Shown: positions 8,316 through 17,969 of the stretch, piece by piece
Position numbering within the stretch: position 1 is the stretch's first letter
Layout: each line of letters starts with the position of its first letter
Assembly: GCF_001423405.1 (NCBI RefSeq)
Contig: NZ_LMNS01000001.1
Coordinates: forward strand, 62,500 to 126,499
Source of the DNA: Methylobacterium sp. Leaf123
Lineage (GTDB): Bacteria > Pseudomonadota > Alphaproteobacteria > Rhizobiales > Beijerinckiaceae
Direction: 5' to 3'
DNA: 64,000 bases
The notes under the pieces: generated by a model
What the model was told of the DNA's origin: nothing
The model's input: the letters and a program-made list of their open reading frames with translations, nothing else
The model's database searches: none
Made by a program: the position numbers and the translations under genes

Positions 8316-8671
8316 GCCGCGCACGTCCGACGCTGCGACACCACCCGAAGCCGGCTCCGATGGCGCTCCGCCATGGGGGCCGGCTTTTTCGTTGCGCGCT
8401 GGCCACGGCCGACATGTCGGTGCGGTACAGCGCGCGGCATGTCCGGAATGCGCATCGGGGCCGGAGGGGAGGCGCTCTGCCGCCGAACCCCGCACGGCGA
8501 GACTGAACTTTTCTTCCGATTTTATTCTTTCATGAACAATAGCGCCCCGCCCGGCGCTTGCCAGCGCGGCAAAGGCGCCACACACTCGCCACGGAAGAAC
8601 CGGGACCAACCCGGTCGTAGCCGCTCCCGCACCGCGGGCTGACGGTGCGGTTACCCTTGGGAGGAGACTTC
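8316..8671. other. Intergenic region with terminator and promoter, no gene seen
   Basis: The first 75 bases hold the terminator of the outer-membrane protein gene. The AT-rich stretch around 8508-8542 (TTTTCTTCCGATTTTATTCTTTC region) stands out from the local composition and is the likely promoter area of the CBS-domain gene. No credible open frame was found. Confidence 0.5.
8348..8389 (+). terminator. Rho-independent terminator after the outer-membrane protein gene
   Basis: The stem AAGCCGGCTCC pairs with GGGGCCGGCTT around an inner GATGGCG/CGCCATG-type hairpin, followed by TTTTT. It starts 32 bases after the stop codon at 8315. Confidence 0.85.
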
Positions 8672-9103
8672 ATGACCGTTGCGCGTATCCTGGCAGAGAA
8701 AGGCGGCTCGGTGGTCACGCTGCCGCCGCATCGCACCATCGACGAGGCGATCCACCTGCTGGCCGAAAAGCAGATCGGTGCCCTCGTGGTCGGCGATGCC
8801 GAGGGCCGCGTGATCGGCATCCTGTCCGAGCGCGACGTGATGCGGGCTTTGGCCAGCGAAGGGGCCTCGGCCCTCGACCGTCCGATCTCGCATTACATGA
8901 CCACGAAGGTGGTGACCTGCACCCGGCGCGCCAGCATCGAGGACGTGATGGAGACGATGACGGAAGGCCGCTTCCGCCACCTGCCGGTGGTGGAAGAGGG
9001 ACGTCTCGTCGGCGTCGTCTCGATCGGTGACGTGGTGAAGCGGCGCATCGCCACCGTCGAAGCCGAGCATCAAGCGATGCGCGACTACATCACGATGGCC
9101 TGA
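8672..9103 (+). CDS. CBS-domain protein
   Basis: A 143-residue soluble protein that consists of a pair of CBS motifs (about residues 5-60 and 75-130) forming one Bateman module: LPPHRTIDEAIHLLAEKQIG / GRVIGILSERDVMRAL, then TCTRRASIEDVMETMTEGRF / RLVGVVSIGDVVKRRI. Such free-standing modules usually bind adenine nucleotides and act as energy or redox sensors on a partner protein. The start at ATG 8672 is supported by a strong GGGAGGAG eight bases upstream. The gene stands alone; the convergent patatin gene ends 42 bases beyond its stop codon, and the partner cannot be inferred. Confidence 0.92.
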   Translation: MTVARILAEKGGSVVTLPPHRTIDEAIHLLAEKQIGALVVGDAEGRVIGILSERDVMRALASEGASALDRPISHYMTTKVVTCTRRASIEDVMETMTEGRFRHLPVVEEGRLVGVVSIGDVVKRRIATVEAEHQAMRDYITMA

Positions 9104-9144
9104 CCTTCGGGTCTGACCTCGCGCCTCCATCGCCCGCGGCGGCC

Positions 9145-10215
9145 TCAACTGCGCGCCGCCGCGCCCTCGATCATGCGCCGGATCTCGGGCAGGGCCGCCC
9201 GCACCGCCTGCCGGCCGAGGGCGATTCCGTCGGCCGCCCGGTGGAACTCGAACTGTCCGAACTCGGCGAGAAGCGGCCGGATCGCCACGTCCGGCGGGTC
9301 ACTCGCGAGCCGTGCCCGCGAGATCCGATCCTGGGTGATGTTGAACGCGTCGAGCATGACGCGCGCGACGCCGGGGCTCGGCCGACCGGCGGCGGGCGGT
9401 GGCGCCGATCTGCGGCGGCCCAAGAGGCTGCGGCCCATGAGGCGGCGGCTCGCTCCGCTCAGCAGCCCCCAGCGGCCCCGGCGGCGCACGGTGGCCTCCA
9501 ACGTCTCCTCGATCGCCCGCTCGACCGGCTCGTCGGGCGCCTCGAACACGGGATCATCCCGCTCGGGGCGGATCACCGTCGCGGGCGCGCGTGTTTCGCA
9601 GGCGAGATTCACGCAGATGACGAGATCGGCGCCGAGTTCGCGGGCCAAGCGCACGGGCACCGGATTCACCAGCGTCCCGTCCATCAGCAGGCGCCCGTCG
9701 AGCGCCACGGGCGGGAAGATGCCGGGGATGGCGTAGGAGGCCCGCACCGCTTCGGCCAGGAGGCCGCGGGAGAGCCACACCTCGTGACCGGTGCCGAGTT
9801 CGGTCGCCACGCTGGCGAAGGCGAGGCGTAGATCCTCGATGCGGAAACCGTCGAGTTCGCGCGCGAGACGGCGGCGCAGGCGCTCGCCGGCGATCAGACC
9901 GGATCCGGTGATGCGCGGGTCGAGCAGGCCGACCACCCGGCGGCGGGTGAGCGAGAGCGCGAACGTCTTGAGGGCGCCGATGCGGCCCGCGGCGTAGGCC
10001 CCGCCGACGACGGCACCGATGGAGCAGCCGGCGACCACTTCCGGGAAGATCCCGGCTTCCTCCAACCCCTCGATCACGCCGATATGCGACCAGCCGCGGG
10101 CCGAGCCGCCGCCCAGCGCAAGACCGATGCGGGGGGAGCGGAAACGCGGCACCACCGGTTCCACGGCCCCGTCCGGAAAATGGGGCACGGTGGAACGAGG
10201 CGCCTCGAACATCAT
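9145..10215 (-). CDS. Patatin-like phospholipase (RssA/YchK type)
   Basis: A 356-residue protein of the patatin lipase family. The oxyanion loop [10 protein letters not shown] is at about 35-44, the nucleophile Ser65 in GCSIG and the catalytic Asp179 in the DG dyad of [12 protein letters not shown], so all catalytic parts are intact. The C-terminal extension (about 230-300) is Arg/Pro-rich and poorly conserved. The start ATG (10215) overlaps the hisI stop by four bases (ATGA), which indicates translational coupling and makes this the third gene of folE-hisI-patatin. Predicted activity is hydrolysis of phospholipid or other acyl esters; the metabolic link to hisI and folE is unclear. Confidence 0.9.
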   Translation of the reverse strand: MMFEAPRSTVPHFPDGAVEPVVPRFRSPRIGLALGGGSARGWSHIGVIEGLEEAGIFPEVVAGCSIGAVVGGAYAAGRIGALKTFALSLTRRRVVGLLDPRITGSGLIAGERLRRRLARELDGFRIEDLRLAFASVATELGTGHEVWLSRGLLAEAVRASYAIPGIFPPVALDGRLLMDGTLVNPVPVRLARELGADLVICVNLACETRAPATVIRPERDDPVFEAPDEPVERAIEETLEATVRRRGRWGLLSGASRRLMGRSLLGRRRSAPPPAAGRPSPGVARVMLDAFNITQDRISRARLASDPPDVAIRPLLAEFGQFEFHRAADGIALGRQAVRAALPEIRRMIEGAAARS

Positions 10216-10634
10216 CGATCCGGGTCGGCAGGGATGAGGGTGATGGCGCCGGTCGCGGGGTCGCGCTGGACCGCGCGGTAGAAGCAGGAGCGGCGGCCGG
10301 TATGGCAGCAACCGCCATCGCCGCCGACTTCGACCCGGATCAGGATCGCGTCCTGATCGCAATCGACCCGCATTTCCACGACCCGCTGGATCTGCCCCGA
10401 CGTCGCGCCCTTGTGCCAGAGTTCACCGCGCGAGCGCGACCAGTACCACGCCTCGCCGGTCTCCAAGGTCCGGGCGAGGGCCTCGGCGTTCATGTGCGCG
10501 AGCATCAGCACGCGCCCATCCCCCGCATCGACGGCGATGCAGGCCACGAGGCCGTCGGAGCCGAAGCGCGGCGTCAGCCCCGCACCCTCCTCGACCGCGG
10601 CACGGGTGCCGGGGGAAGCGAATCGCTCGGTCAT
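10212..10634 (-). CDS. hisI: Phosphoribosyl-AMP cyclohydrolase
   Basis: A 140-residue HisI, the third enzyme of histidine synthesis, which opens the adenine ring of phosphoribosyl-AMP in a zinc- and magnesium-dependent reaction. Hallmarks: [12 protein letters not shown], the substrate-binding [26 protein letters not shown] (metal-binding acidic cluster) and the zinc-binding [14 protein letters not shown]. There is no HisE phosphohydrolase domain, so this is the monofunctional form usual in alphaproteobacteria. It lies 19 bases downstream of folE and overlaps the patatin gene by four bases, so all three are probably cotranscribed. No other his gene is in the window. Confidence 0.96.
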   Translation of the reverse strand: MTERFASPGTRAAVEEGAGLTPRFGSDGLVACIAVDAGDGRVLMLAHMNAEALARTLETGEAWYWSRSRGELWHKGATSGQIQRVVEMRVDCDQDAILIRVEVGGDGGCCHTGRRSCFYRAVQRDPATGAITLIPADPDR

Positions 10635-10653
10635 GGTCGGAGGCTCGGGGGCC

Positions 10654-11463
10654 TCAGCCCTTCTGGTTCCGAACGAAGGTCAGGAAGCGGACCTGCTCGG
10701 ACGCATCGTTCTTGTAAACGCCGCGGAACTGCGTGGTGATGGTGGAGACGCCGGCCTTCTGCACGCCGCGCATCGCCATGCAGAGATGCTCGGCCTCGAT
10801 CATTACGGCGCAGCCGCGGGGCTGAAGGATGCTCTCGATCGTGTCGGCGATCTGTGCCGTCATCGTCTCCTGCGTCTGCAGGCGGCGGGCGAAGGCATCG
10901 ACCACGCGGGCGAGCTTGGACAGGCCGACCACACCCTTGGTGGGGTAGTAGGCGATGTGAGCGAGCCCCATGAACGGCACCATGTGGTGTTCGCAGTGGG
11001 AGTAGAACGGGATGTCGCGCACCAGCACGGCGTCCGAATAGCCCTCGACCTCCTCGAACACCCGCTCCAGCAGCGCGTCCGCGTCGGCGCGATAGCCGCC
11101 GAAGATCTGCTCGTAGGCCTTCACCACGCGGGCGGGGGTCTCGATCAACCCTTCGCGGGTCGGATCGTCGCCGGCCCAGCGCAGGAGCGTGCGGACGGCG
11201 GCCTCCGCCTCCTGCCGGCTCGGACGGCCGAGCGCGACCTCGTTCGGCACCCGCTGGGCCGATTCGGGCAGGGGCGCGATATCGGGGGTGAGGTCGGGAC
11301 GGCCCGGATCGTTGGCGCCGCGCATTCCTTGAAGGCCGACGGCACTCATGCGTCGTTCGTCGTCGCTCATGCCGTAGGACAGGGATTTGAGAGCGGCATC
11401 CATGGCATCTCCGGCCTTCGCCACACGCGCCTTCAGGGTGGTGCTGTCGGGCTTGGCGTACAT
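10654..11463 (-). CDS. folE: GTP cyclohydrolase I
   Basis: A 269-residue GTP cyclohydrolase I (type IA), which converts GTP to dihydroneopterin triphosphate for folate and pterin cofactors. Zinc ligands are seen in [11 protein letters not shown] and in [10 protein letters not shown]; other family blocks are [29 protein letters not shown] and TTQFRGVYK. About 85 N-terminal residues (rich in charged and Ser residues) precede the conserved core, as in other Rhizobiales. The start at ATG 11463 was chosen; an open frame to 11637 has no further family resemblance. It is the first gene of folE-hisI-patatin and is divergent from the NifU-like gene. A methylotroph would also need pterins for tetrahydromethanopterin-type chemistry, though nothing here proves that link. 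Confidence 0.95.
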   Translation of the reverse strand: MYAKPDSTTLKARVAKAGDAMDAALKSLSYGMSDDERRMSAVGLQGMRGANDPGRPDLTPDIAPLPESAQRVPNEVALGRPSRQEAEAAVRTLLRWAGDDPTREGLIETPARVVKAYEQIFGGYRADADALLERVFEEVEGYSDAVLVRDIPFYSHCEHHMVPFMGLAHIAYYPTKGVVGLSKLARVVDAFARRLQTQETMTAQIADTIESILQPRGCAVMIEAEHLCMAMRGVQKAGVSTITTQFRGVYKNDASEQVRFLTFVRNQKG

Positions 11464-11687
11464 CGTCGATCCGTCCCGGCGTCTTAAACGTTCAAGTGCC
11501 GACGCCCTCGAACGATCCGAATCCTGGGCCAGGGCGTGACCGGGGTCGACGGTACCATTCTCGCGGAATGGCGGTGTCGGGCTTATATCGTCGCAATCGC
11601 GCCGTCGCGCAATGCATGGCATGCGTATCTGGCGCAACGAATCCTGCGACCTCCCTCAAAACAGGCGCCGCGAAAGGCGTGTCAGCG

Positions 11688-12161
11688 ATGATCGATGACA
11701 TCTACAACCGCCGCATCCTGGAACTGGCGGCCGATATTCCCCGCCTCGGGCGGCTGGAGGCACCCGATGCCACGGCCACGGCCCATTCCAAACTGTGCGG
11801 GTCGACCGTCACCGTGGATCTGAGCCTGGATGCGGACGGCGTCACGGTTGCCGACTTCGCCCACGACGTGAAGGCCTGCGCGCTCGGGCAGGCCTCCTCC
11901 TCGCTGATGGCCCGGCATGTCGTCGGTGCGACGGCCGAGGAATTGCGCGCCGTTCGCGCCCGGATGCGGGCGATGCTGAAGGAGAACGGCCCCGCGCCGG
12001 AGGGTGAATGGGCCGATCTCGCCGTGCTGGAGCCGGTGCGCGACTTCCGCGCCCGTCACGCCTCGACGCTTCTGACCTTCGACGCTGTGGTGGACGCCCT
12101 CGACCAGATCGCCGCCCGCAAGGGGAGCAGCAAGGGTGCCGGCGCGCCCGAGGCGGCCTGA
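11688..12161 (+). CDS. NifU/IscU-like iron-sulfur cluster scaffold protein
   Basis: A 157-residue protein with the NifU N-terminal (IscU-like) fold: MIDDIYNRRILELAADIPR at the start, the first cluster cysteine in SKLCGSTVTVDL and a second in VKACALGQASSSLMARHVVG. The third cysteine of classical IscU (near the C-terminus) is not evident; the region LEPVRDFRARHASTLL carries a His instead, as in the SufE-associated Rhizobiales group. The start ATG 11688 is favoured over 11496 because homology begins there. Probably assembles or delivers Fe-S clusters in the cytoplasm. yidD follows 41 bases downstream, an order seen in several Rhizobiales. Confidence 0.88.
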   Translation: MIDDIYNRRILELAADIPRLGRLEAPDATATAHSKLCGSTVTVDLSLDADGVTVADFAHDVKACALGQASSSLMARHVVGATAEELRAVRARMRAMLKENGPAPEGEWADLAVLEPVRDFRARHASTLLTFDAVVDALDQIAARKGSSKGAGAPEAA

Positions 12162-12202
12162 GCCTCGTTCCGGATGGCCGCCGGCATTTCGGACAAACGA
12201 CG

Positions 12203-12550
12203 ATGCGAAAGCAGAAGCCCGAAAGCCGCGTGGTCCGCCAAGCGGCGCATGGGGCGATCCGCGCCTACCAGCTCACGCTGTCCGGTCTGATCGGGCGCCA
12301 GTGCCGCCATTGGCCGTCCTGCTCGGCCTATACCGATGAGGCGATCCAGCGGCATGGCCTCTGGGCCGGTGGCTGGATCGGCTTTGCCCGCATCTGCCGC
12401 TGCGGCCCGTTCGGCACGCATGGCATCGACCTCGTCCCCGAGCGCCTGCCGGAGCGGGCCGCATGGCACCGGCCCTGGTCCTATGGACGCTGGCGCGGTG
12501 TCGAGGCGCCGCCGCCCTTGGTGTGTGAGGCGGTGGAAGAGCGCCGCTGA
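12203..12550 (+). CDS. yidD: Membrane protein insertion efficiency factor YidD
   Basis: A 115-residue member of the YidD family (formerly haemolysin alpha-like). The family core is clear: AIRAYQLTLSGLIGRQCRHW, PSCSAYTDEAIQRHG and GFARICRCGPFGTHGID, with the three conserved cysteine positions. YidD is a small peripheral inner-membrane protein that assists YidC in membrane protein insertion. It is usually next to rnpA and yidC, but in many Rhizobiales it sits, as here, downstream of the NifU-like gene. The C-terminal tail is about 30 residues longer than in E. coli. A bidirectional terminator follows at 12650. Confidence 0.94.
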   Translation: MRKQKPESRVVRQAAHGAIRAYQLTLSGLIGRQCRHWPSCSAYTDEAIQRHGLWAGGWIGFARICRCGPFGTHGIDLVPERLPERAAWHRPWSYGRWRGVEAPPPLVCEAVEERR

Positions 12551-12649
12551 GGCTTCTTCGCACCGAGCCCCGTTCGTCGCGCGCCGGCCTCTCGCGCGCT
12601 GTATGGCCGGCGGGAAAGCGGAACTGGTATCCCGGCGATTGCGCGCACG

Positions 12650-12682
12650 AAAAAGCCCCGGCCTTTCGGCCGGGGCTTTTTC
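12650..12682. terminator. Bidirectional rho-independent terminator
   Basis: A perfect 12-bp-class stem, AAAAGCCCCGGCC pairing with GGCCGGGGCTTTT, around TTTC, with an A-run on one side and a T-run on the other. It serves yidD (plus) and the Bax-inhibitor-1 family gene (minus), which converge on it. Confidence 0.95.
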
Positions 12683-12706
12683 TCGGTTCGGAACCGACGT
12701 CGTCGC

Positions 12707-13474
12707 TTAGCGGCGGTCGCCGAGCAACTGCATCAGGAACTGGAACATGTTGATGAAGTCCAGGTACAGCGTCAGGGCGCCGTTGACGGACATCTTGGCT
12801 GCACCCTCGGCATCGAGGCCGCTGTAGAGGTACATCTCCTTGAGCTTCTGCGTGTCGTAGGCGGTCAGGCCGGCGAAGATGAGGACGCCGAGCACCGAGA
12901 TCGCGAACTGAAGCGCGGAAGAAGCCAGGAAGAGGTTCACCAGCGAGGCGATGATGATGCCGATCAGGCCCATGATCAGGAACGAGCCCATGCCCGACAG
13001 GCTACGCTTCGTGGTGTAGCCGTAGAGGCTCAGGCCACCGAAGGTCGCCGCCGTGATGAAGAACACCCGCACCACGCTGGCGCCCGTGAACACGAGCAAC
13101 AGGGTGGACATCGAGGCGCCCATCACCGCCGCAAACGCCCAGAACATCATCCGTGCGGACGAGGCCGACATGCGGTCCATCCGGAACGAGAACACGAAGA
13201 TGAAGGCGAGCGGCGCCAGCATCAGCACCCATTTGAAGGGGCTGGTGTAGAGGAACTGCCCGAACGGGGTCAGGGCGAGACGGCCGGCGCCGGTCTGCGC
13301 GACGGCGGCCATGTTGAGGGCGAGCGCCACGAGACCCGAGATCCCGAGGCCGACCACCATGTTGTTGTAGACGCCCAGCATAAAGGTGCGCAGGCCCTGG
13401 TCGACTTCGACCTGAGAGCCGGCGTAACCCTGCGGCTGAGCGCCGGCACGGAACGGGCTGTTGTCGAATGCCAT
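12707..13474 (-). CDS. Bax inhibitor-1/YccA family membrane protein
   Basis: A 255-residue integral membrane protein with seven predicted helices, starting MAFDNSPFRAGAQ and ending MFQFLMQLLGDRR, as in the alphaproteobacterial BI-1 family. The conserved LIFAGLTAYDTQKLKEMY block near the C-terminus contains the di-Asp-type pH-sensing residue seen in the bacterial homologue BsYetJ, a calcium-leak channel; E. coli members interact with FtsH. The start ATG 13474 has AAGGGAAA at ribosome-binding distance and is preferred over the 13588 extension. Single gene with a terminator 24 bases past the stop codon. Family is firm, physiological role inferred. Confidence 0.92.
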   Translation of the reverse strand: MAFDNSPFRAGAQPQGYAGSQVEVDQGLRTFMLGVYNNMVVGLGISGLVALALNMAAVAQTGAGRLALTPFGQFLYTSPFKWVLMLAPLAFIFVFSFRMDRMSASSARMMFWAFAAVMGASMSTLLLVFTGASVVRVFFITAATFGGLSLYGYTTKRSLSGMGSFLIMGLIGIIIASLVNLFLASSALQFAISVLGVLIFAGLTAYDTQKLKEMYLYSGLDAEGAAKMSVNGALTLYLDFINMFQFLMQLLGDRR

Positions 13475-13691
13475 GAAAGTTTCCCTTGAAACCTCTCGGC
13501 GCGGAGTTGTGATGAGGTCCACGCGCGACCCCTGGCGCATCGAGCGCGCCTCACGCTCGAATATGTTCGCTTGAAGAACCATAAACAAGTGGGCCCTCAG
13601 CGGACGGCCGCGTTTTCAACCTCGCTGGATAACGAAGATTTTTGCAGTTCGATCGGGATGAAAGCCTTCGTTAAAACGTAATGAAGCGTTT

Positions 13692-16274
13692 TCAGAACTG
13701 GCGCAGATAGGAAGCCGGCTTCTGTCCCAGGATGCGCCATGTGCCCGTCAGGCCCACGGCCACGGCGAAGACGACCGCGAAGGCGGCGACCGCGAGGGCG
13801 CCCATGGGGTCGGGGGCGAAGTCGAGGCGCATCACCCGGGACACGATCACCCAACCCGCGGCCGAGCCGGCCAGGATGCCGAACAGCGCGGTGATGAGCC
13901 CGAGGGCGCCGTATTCCAGGGCATAGGCCGAGAGCAGGCGCATCCGTGTGGCGCCGAGCACCTTCAGCACCACCGCGTCGTAGAGACGGGCCCGGTGGCC
14001 GGCGGCGAGCGCCCCGGCTAGAACCAGCAGGCTCGCGAGCACCGCGACGACGCTGGCGCCGCGGATCGCCAGGACCAGCTTGTGCACGAGGTCGTTGACC
14101 GCATCGAGGGCGTCCTTCACCCGCACGCTCGTCACCGAGGGGAAGGCTTTCGCGGCATCGCGCACCACCTCCGCCTCCAGCTTCGGGTCGGGCCCGTTGG
14201 GCAGCGTCAGGGTCGCGAGGTCGGCATGCGGCGCCCCGCGGAAGGTGCCGGGGGAGAACACCATCACGAAGTTGATGCCGAGCGAGCGCCACTCGATCTT
14301 GCGCAGGTTGGCGACCCGCGCGGTGATCGGGCGGCCGAGCACGTTGACGGTCACGGTGCTGCCGACCTTGAGCCCGAGCGAGCGGGCCAGTTCGAGATCG
14401 AAGGAGACCAGCGGCGCGCGGCCCTCCTCCGCATTCCACCACGTGCCCTCGACGATCGACGAGCCGTCCGGCGGGGTCTCGGCGTAGGTGATGCCCCGGT
14501 CGCCGTCGAGCACCCAGGCGGCGTCCTCCGGCGGCTTGATCTGCCCGGCCGGCACGCCGTTCAGTGCCGTGATCCGTCCGCGCATCATCGGCACCCGCTC
14601 GATCTTGGCGTCGGGGGCGTGGGCGCCGAGGAAGGCGGAGAACGCGTCCGCCTCGCGCGAGGGCACGTCGAGGAAGAACAGGCTCGGGGCGCGGCCCGGC
14701 AGCGAGCTTTCGAGCGCGCGGGTGATGTTGCTGTCGATGGCGCTGAGCGTCACCAGCAGCGTCGTGCCGAGACCGAGCGAGAGCACCACCGCCGGGGTCA
14801 GCGCGCCGGGCCGGTGGAGGTTGGCCAAGGCCATGCGCGGCACCATGCCCTTCGGCCGCGGCAGGCGCGCGGCCAAGGCCATCAGCCCCGCGGCGACGAG
14901 GCGCAGGCCGCCGAAGGCGAGGGCGGCCGCCGCCATGAAGATCAGCGCGACCTTGCGGTCGAAGGCGGTGACGAGGGCAAGGCCCGCCAGCGCGAGCAGG
15001 GCGGCGGCGAGCACCGCGAGGTAGCGCCAGCGCGGACGCCGTGCAGCCGGATCGACGGCATCGCGGAACAGCCCGGCGACGGACACGTCATGGGCGCGCC
15101 CGAGCGGCAGGATCGCGAAGGCGAGCGCCGTCAGCAGCCCGTAGGCGGCGGCGAGCGCGAGGCGGGCCGGGGCGATCTCGGGGTTGAGCGGCAGCGGAAG
15201 CTGGTCGCGCAGCGCGATGTCGAGGATGAACGGCAGGGCCGCGCCGACGGCGAGGCCGAGCACGGTGCTGATGGCGGCGATCAGCATCACTTGGATTAGG
15301 TAGAGCGCGACGACCTGCGAGCCCGGCGCGCCGACGCTCTTGAGGGTGGCGATCGAGGCCTGCTTGCCATCGACGAAGGCGCGCGCAGCATTCGCCACAC
15401 CGACCCCGCCCACGATGAGGGCGGTGAGCCCGACGAGCGTGAGGAACTGTGTGAAGCGCTCGATACCCTTGGCGAAGCGCGGATCGGCGTTGTCGCGCGC
15501 GCGCATCTCGAACCCGGCTTCGGGCAAAGCCTTCTGCACCGCGGTGTTGGCCGCCGTCAGGCGCGCGTCGTCGGCGCCAGGCATCTGAAGGCGGTAGGTG
15601 AAGCGGTTGAGGCTGCCGGGCTGGATCAGGCCGGTGGCACGCAGCGCGCTGAGCGAAACGAGCAGGCGCGGCCCGAAGCCGATGCCGGAGCCGATCCGGT
15701 CGGGTTCCGAGACGAGGGCGGCGCGGATCTCGATGGGAAAGCCGCCGAGCGTCACCCGGTCGCCGGGTTTCAGCCCGAGCCGGGTCAGCAAGGCCGGATC
15801 GGCGGCCGCGCCGAAAATGCCGTCCCGCTCCGCGAGGAGATTCTGCACCGGCGCCTGCGGGTCCGTCTCGACCGTGCCGACGGCCGGGTAGCTCGGATCG
15901 ACCGCCTTCAGCTCGACCAGGGCCGCGCCGCCATCGCCCGCCACCGCCATGGCGCGCAGGCTCGCGACCTCGGAGACCGGCGCCTGCCCCTCCAGCACGA
16001 CGCGCTCGGCCGGCGTCGCCTCGCGGTTGATCAGGCTATAGGTGATGTCGCCGCCGAGAATCCGCCGCCCCTCGCGCCCGAGCCCGCCCGAGAGCGAGGC
16101 GGCGATCGAGGTGACGCCGCTGATCGCTGCGACGCCGAGCGCGATGCAGGCGATGAACACCCGGAAGCCGGAGAGCCCGCCGCGCAGCTCGCGCAGGGCC
16201 AGCCGCAGGGTGAGCGGCAGACGGGAGGCGGGGACCGGCTTCGAAGAATCCGGCTGGGACAAAGTGCCGTGCAT
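13692..16274 (-). CDS. FtsX-type ABC transporter permease (YbbP-like)
   Basis: An 860-residue membrane protein of the duplicated FtsX/MacB permease type: one N-terminal helix (about 30-50), a large periplasmic domain (about 60-250), three helices (about 260-400), a further helix pair, a second periplasmic domain (about 510-700) and a final set of three helices (about 720-855). ALRELRGGLSGFRVFIACIALG at the start and SVGAPGSQVVALYLIQ / VLGATRMRLLSAYALEYGALG in the two FtsX domains are characteristic. YbbP normally works with the ATPase YbbA, often with TesA, in lipid or toxic-substrate export, but no ATP-binding gene is adjacent. The start ATG 16274 is preferred over 16361. Confidence 0.9.
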   Translation of the reverse strand: MHGTLSQPDSSKPVPASRLPLTLRLALRELRGGLSGFRVFIACIALGVAAISGVTSIAASLSGGLGREGRRILGGDITYSLINREATPAERVVLEGQAPVSEVASLRAMAVAGDGGAALVELKAVDPSYPAVGTVETDPQAPVQNLLAERDGIFGAAADPALLTRLGLKPGDRVTLGGFPIEIRAALVSEPDRIGSGIGFGPRLLVSLSALRATGLIQPGSLNRFTYRLQMPGADDARLTAANTAVQKALPEAGFEMRARDNADPRFAKGIERFTQFLTLVGLTALIVGGVGVANAARAFVDGKQASIATLKSVGAPGSQVVALYLIQVMLIAAISTVLGLAVGAALPFILDIALRDQLPLPLNPEIAPARLALAAAYGLLTALAFAILPLGRAHDVSVAGLFRDAVDPAARRPRWRYLAVLAAALLALAGLALVTAFDRKVALIFMAAAALAFGGLRLVAAGLMALAARLPRPKGMVPRMALANLHRPGALTPAVVLSLGLGTTLLVTLSAIDSNITRALESSLPGRAPSLFFLDVPSREADAFSAFLGAHAPDAKIERVPMMRGRITALNGVPAGQIKPPEDAAWVLDGDRGITYAETPPDGSSIVEGTWWNAEEGRAPLVSFDLELARSLGLKVGSTVTVNVLGRPITARVANLRKIEWRSLGINFVMVFSPGTFRGAPHADLATLTLPNGPDPKLEAEVVRDAAKAFPSVTSVRVKDALDAVNDLVHKLVLAIRGASVVAVLASLLVLAGALAAGHRARLYDAVVLKVLGATRMRLLSAYALEYGALGLITALFGILAGSAAGWVIVSRVMRLDFAPDPMGALAVAAFAVVFAVAVGLTGTWRILGQKPASYLRQF

Positions 16275-16385
16275 GCGGGCTCGAGCGTTTCGTCGCCGGT
16301 CGAGCCGGCGGGGCCAATCTGGGCATTGACGCGGCGCACGCAACTGCTCGCACCGCCGCACGGATCCATGCGGGTCAGGACCGTA

Positions 16386-17801
16386 TCACGCCACCGTCAC
16401 AGGAAGGTCGATCGTCACCCCTGTCCCGACGCCCTCCTCGCTCTCGATGGCGATCTGCCCGCGCAGGGTCGAGACGACGAGATTGTAGACGATGTGCAGG
16501 CCGAGCCCGGTGCTGCCCTTGTCGCGTCCGGTGGTGAAGAACGGATCGAAGATCCGCTGCCGGTTCTCCCGCGGGATGCCGCGTCCGTCGTCCCGCATGG
16601 TCATCCGGATCTGCGTGTCGCCGAGCCGGGTCACGTCGATGTGGAGCGTGCCGGGGCGGCCCTCGGGAAAGGCATGGATCACGGCGTTGAGCGCGAGGTT
16701 GCTGACGACCTGCGCCAATGCGCCTGGATAGGAATCGAGGTGGAGGCCGTCGGGGCAGGCGAGCCGGACCTCGTGGCCCTTGCGCCGCAGGATCGGATCG
16801 AGCGTGCTCATCAGCTCGGCGAGCCAGGAGCGGAGCTCGAAGCGGCGCCGGTCCTCCGTCGCCTGATCGACCGCGACCTGCTTGAAATTGTGAACCAGAT
16901 CGGCCGCCCGCGTCAGGTTGGCGAAGACCAGACCCGCGCCCTCGCTCAGCCGATCGACGCTCTGCGTGAGGTCTGACCGGCGAATCTGCCCCGAGGCGAC
17001 GCTCCGGCGCAATTGCGCGAGGTCGTGGTCGAAGGCGGTCGAGGTCGTCAGCGCGAGGCCGATCGGCGTGTTGATCTCGTGCGCCACCCCCGCCACGAGC
17101 TGGCCGAGTGCCGCGAGCTTCTCGGCCTGAACCAACTGCGCCTGGGCGGCGCGCAACTCGGCCAGCGTCGCCTCCGAGCGCTCCTTCTCGACCTGCAACT
17201 CCCCCGTGGTCCGGAACTGGCGCCGCGCGCGAAACTCCCGTGCCCCGACCCCGTAGAGCGAGAGCGCGTAGGCCGCGCCGATCTCCGCATTGTTCACGAG
17301 AACCAAGCCGGGATTCTCGTGCGTCGCGATGGTCTCGAACAGGGCAAAGCAGGTCCAGGTCAGGACGGCGAACAGCGCGAACAACGGGACCCGCAACGGC
17401 AGCAGCGTCGAGACGAACAGGATCACCACGATCAGGCCCGCCGCGCCGTGGTCGAAGCTCGGCCGCAGGAAGACGTAGATCACGCTGAGCACGCAGCCCG
17501 GCACGACGCAGTAGACGAGGTAGATCCGTTCTGCGAAGGGCCGGGCCTCCGGCCGGGTGAGCAGGAGGGTCGCCGGCAGCAGGGCCAGGATCGCGACGGC
17601 GAGCCGCAGCGCGGTGGCGACCGCCCAGGCGTCGGGACTGAGAATCCAGTCCATGGCCGAGAACGAGCAGTAGACGAACGCGCCCAGCACCATCGCGGCC
17701 TGCGTGTGGCCGAGATCGTCGAGCGTGAAGCTCCTTACGAACGACCGCTCCTCGTGGGGATCGTCGAAGCGAAGGCCGAGCTGAATCAGCAGCTTGTGCA
17801 T
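16386..17801 (-). CDS. Membrane sensor histidine kinase
   Basis: A 471-residue protein. The first 25-30 residues are soluble; about residues 40-195 contain six hydrophobic helices in tight succession, an integral-membrane sensor with little periplasmic exposure. A coiled coil (ELQVEKERSEATLAELRAAQAQLVQAEKL) leads to the H-box GVAHEINTPIG with His241. Then come the N-box NLALNAVIHAF, G1 DDGRGIP, F-box FDPFFTTGRD and G2 GSTGLGLHIVYNLV, all intact. The group resembles kinases that respond to membrane or redox signals, but no response regulator is adjacent, so its output is unknown. Start at ATG 17801 (MHKLLIQLGLRFDDPHEERS); a 17825 start would add eight residues. Confidence 0.9.
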   Translation of the reverse strand: MHKLLIQLGLRFDDPHEERSFVRSFTLDDLGHTQAAMVLGAFVYCSFSAMDWILSPDAWAVATALRLAVAILALLPATLLLTRPEARPFAERIYLVYCVVPGCVLSVIYVFLRPSFDHGAAGLIVVILFVSTLLPLRVPLFALFAVLTWTCFALFETIATHENPGLVLVNNAEIGAAYALSLYGVGAREFRARRQFRTTGELQVEKERSEATLAELRAAQAQLVQAEKLAALGQLVAGVAHEINTPIGLALTTSTAFDHDLAQLRRSVASGQIRRSDLTQSVDRLSEGAGLVFANLTRAADLVHNFKQVAVDQATEDRRRFELRSWLAELMSTLDPILRRKGHEVRLACPDGLHLDSYPGALAQVVSNLALNAVIHAFPEGRPGTLHIDVTRLGDTQIRMTMRDDGRGIPRENRQRIFDPFFTTGRDKGSTGLGLHIVYNLVVSTLRGQIAIESEEGVGTGVTIDLPVTVA

Positions 17802-17969
17802 TGCCTCAGAGCTACACGCCGGCACAGGGCCGGGCGACGTGAAACGCGATCCGTCCCGCGGCTTTCCCCAAACCTTCGACGCGCCCCCGCCGCCTGAGAC
17901 CCTTTCAAGCGCCGGCGGCAGCCGCTACACCGGCAGCCCTTCGATCCGCCGAGCATCGGAAAGCCAGCC

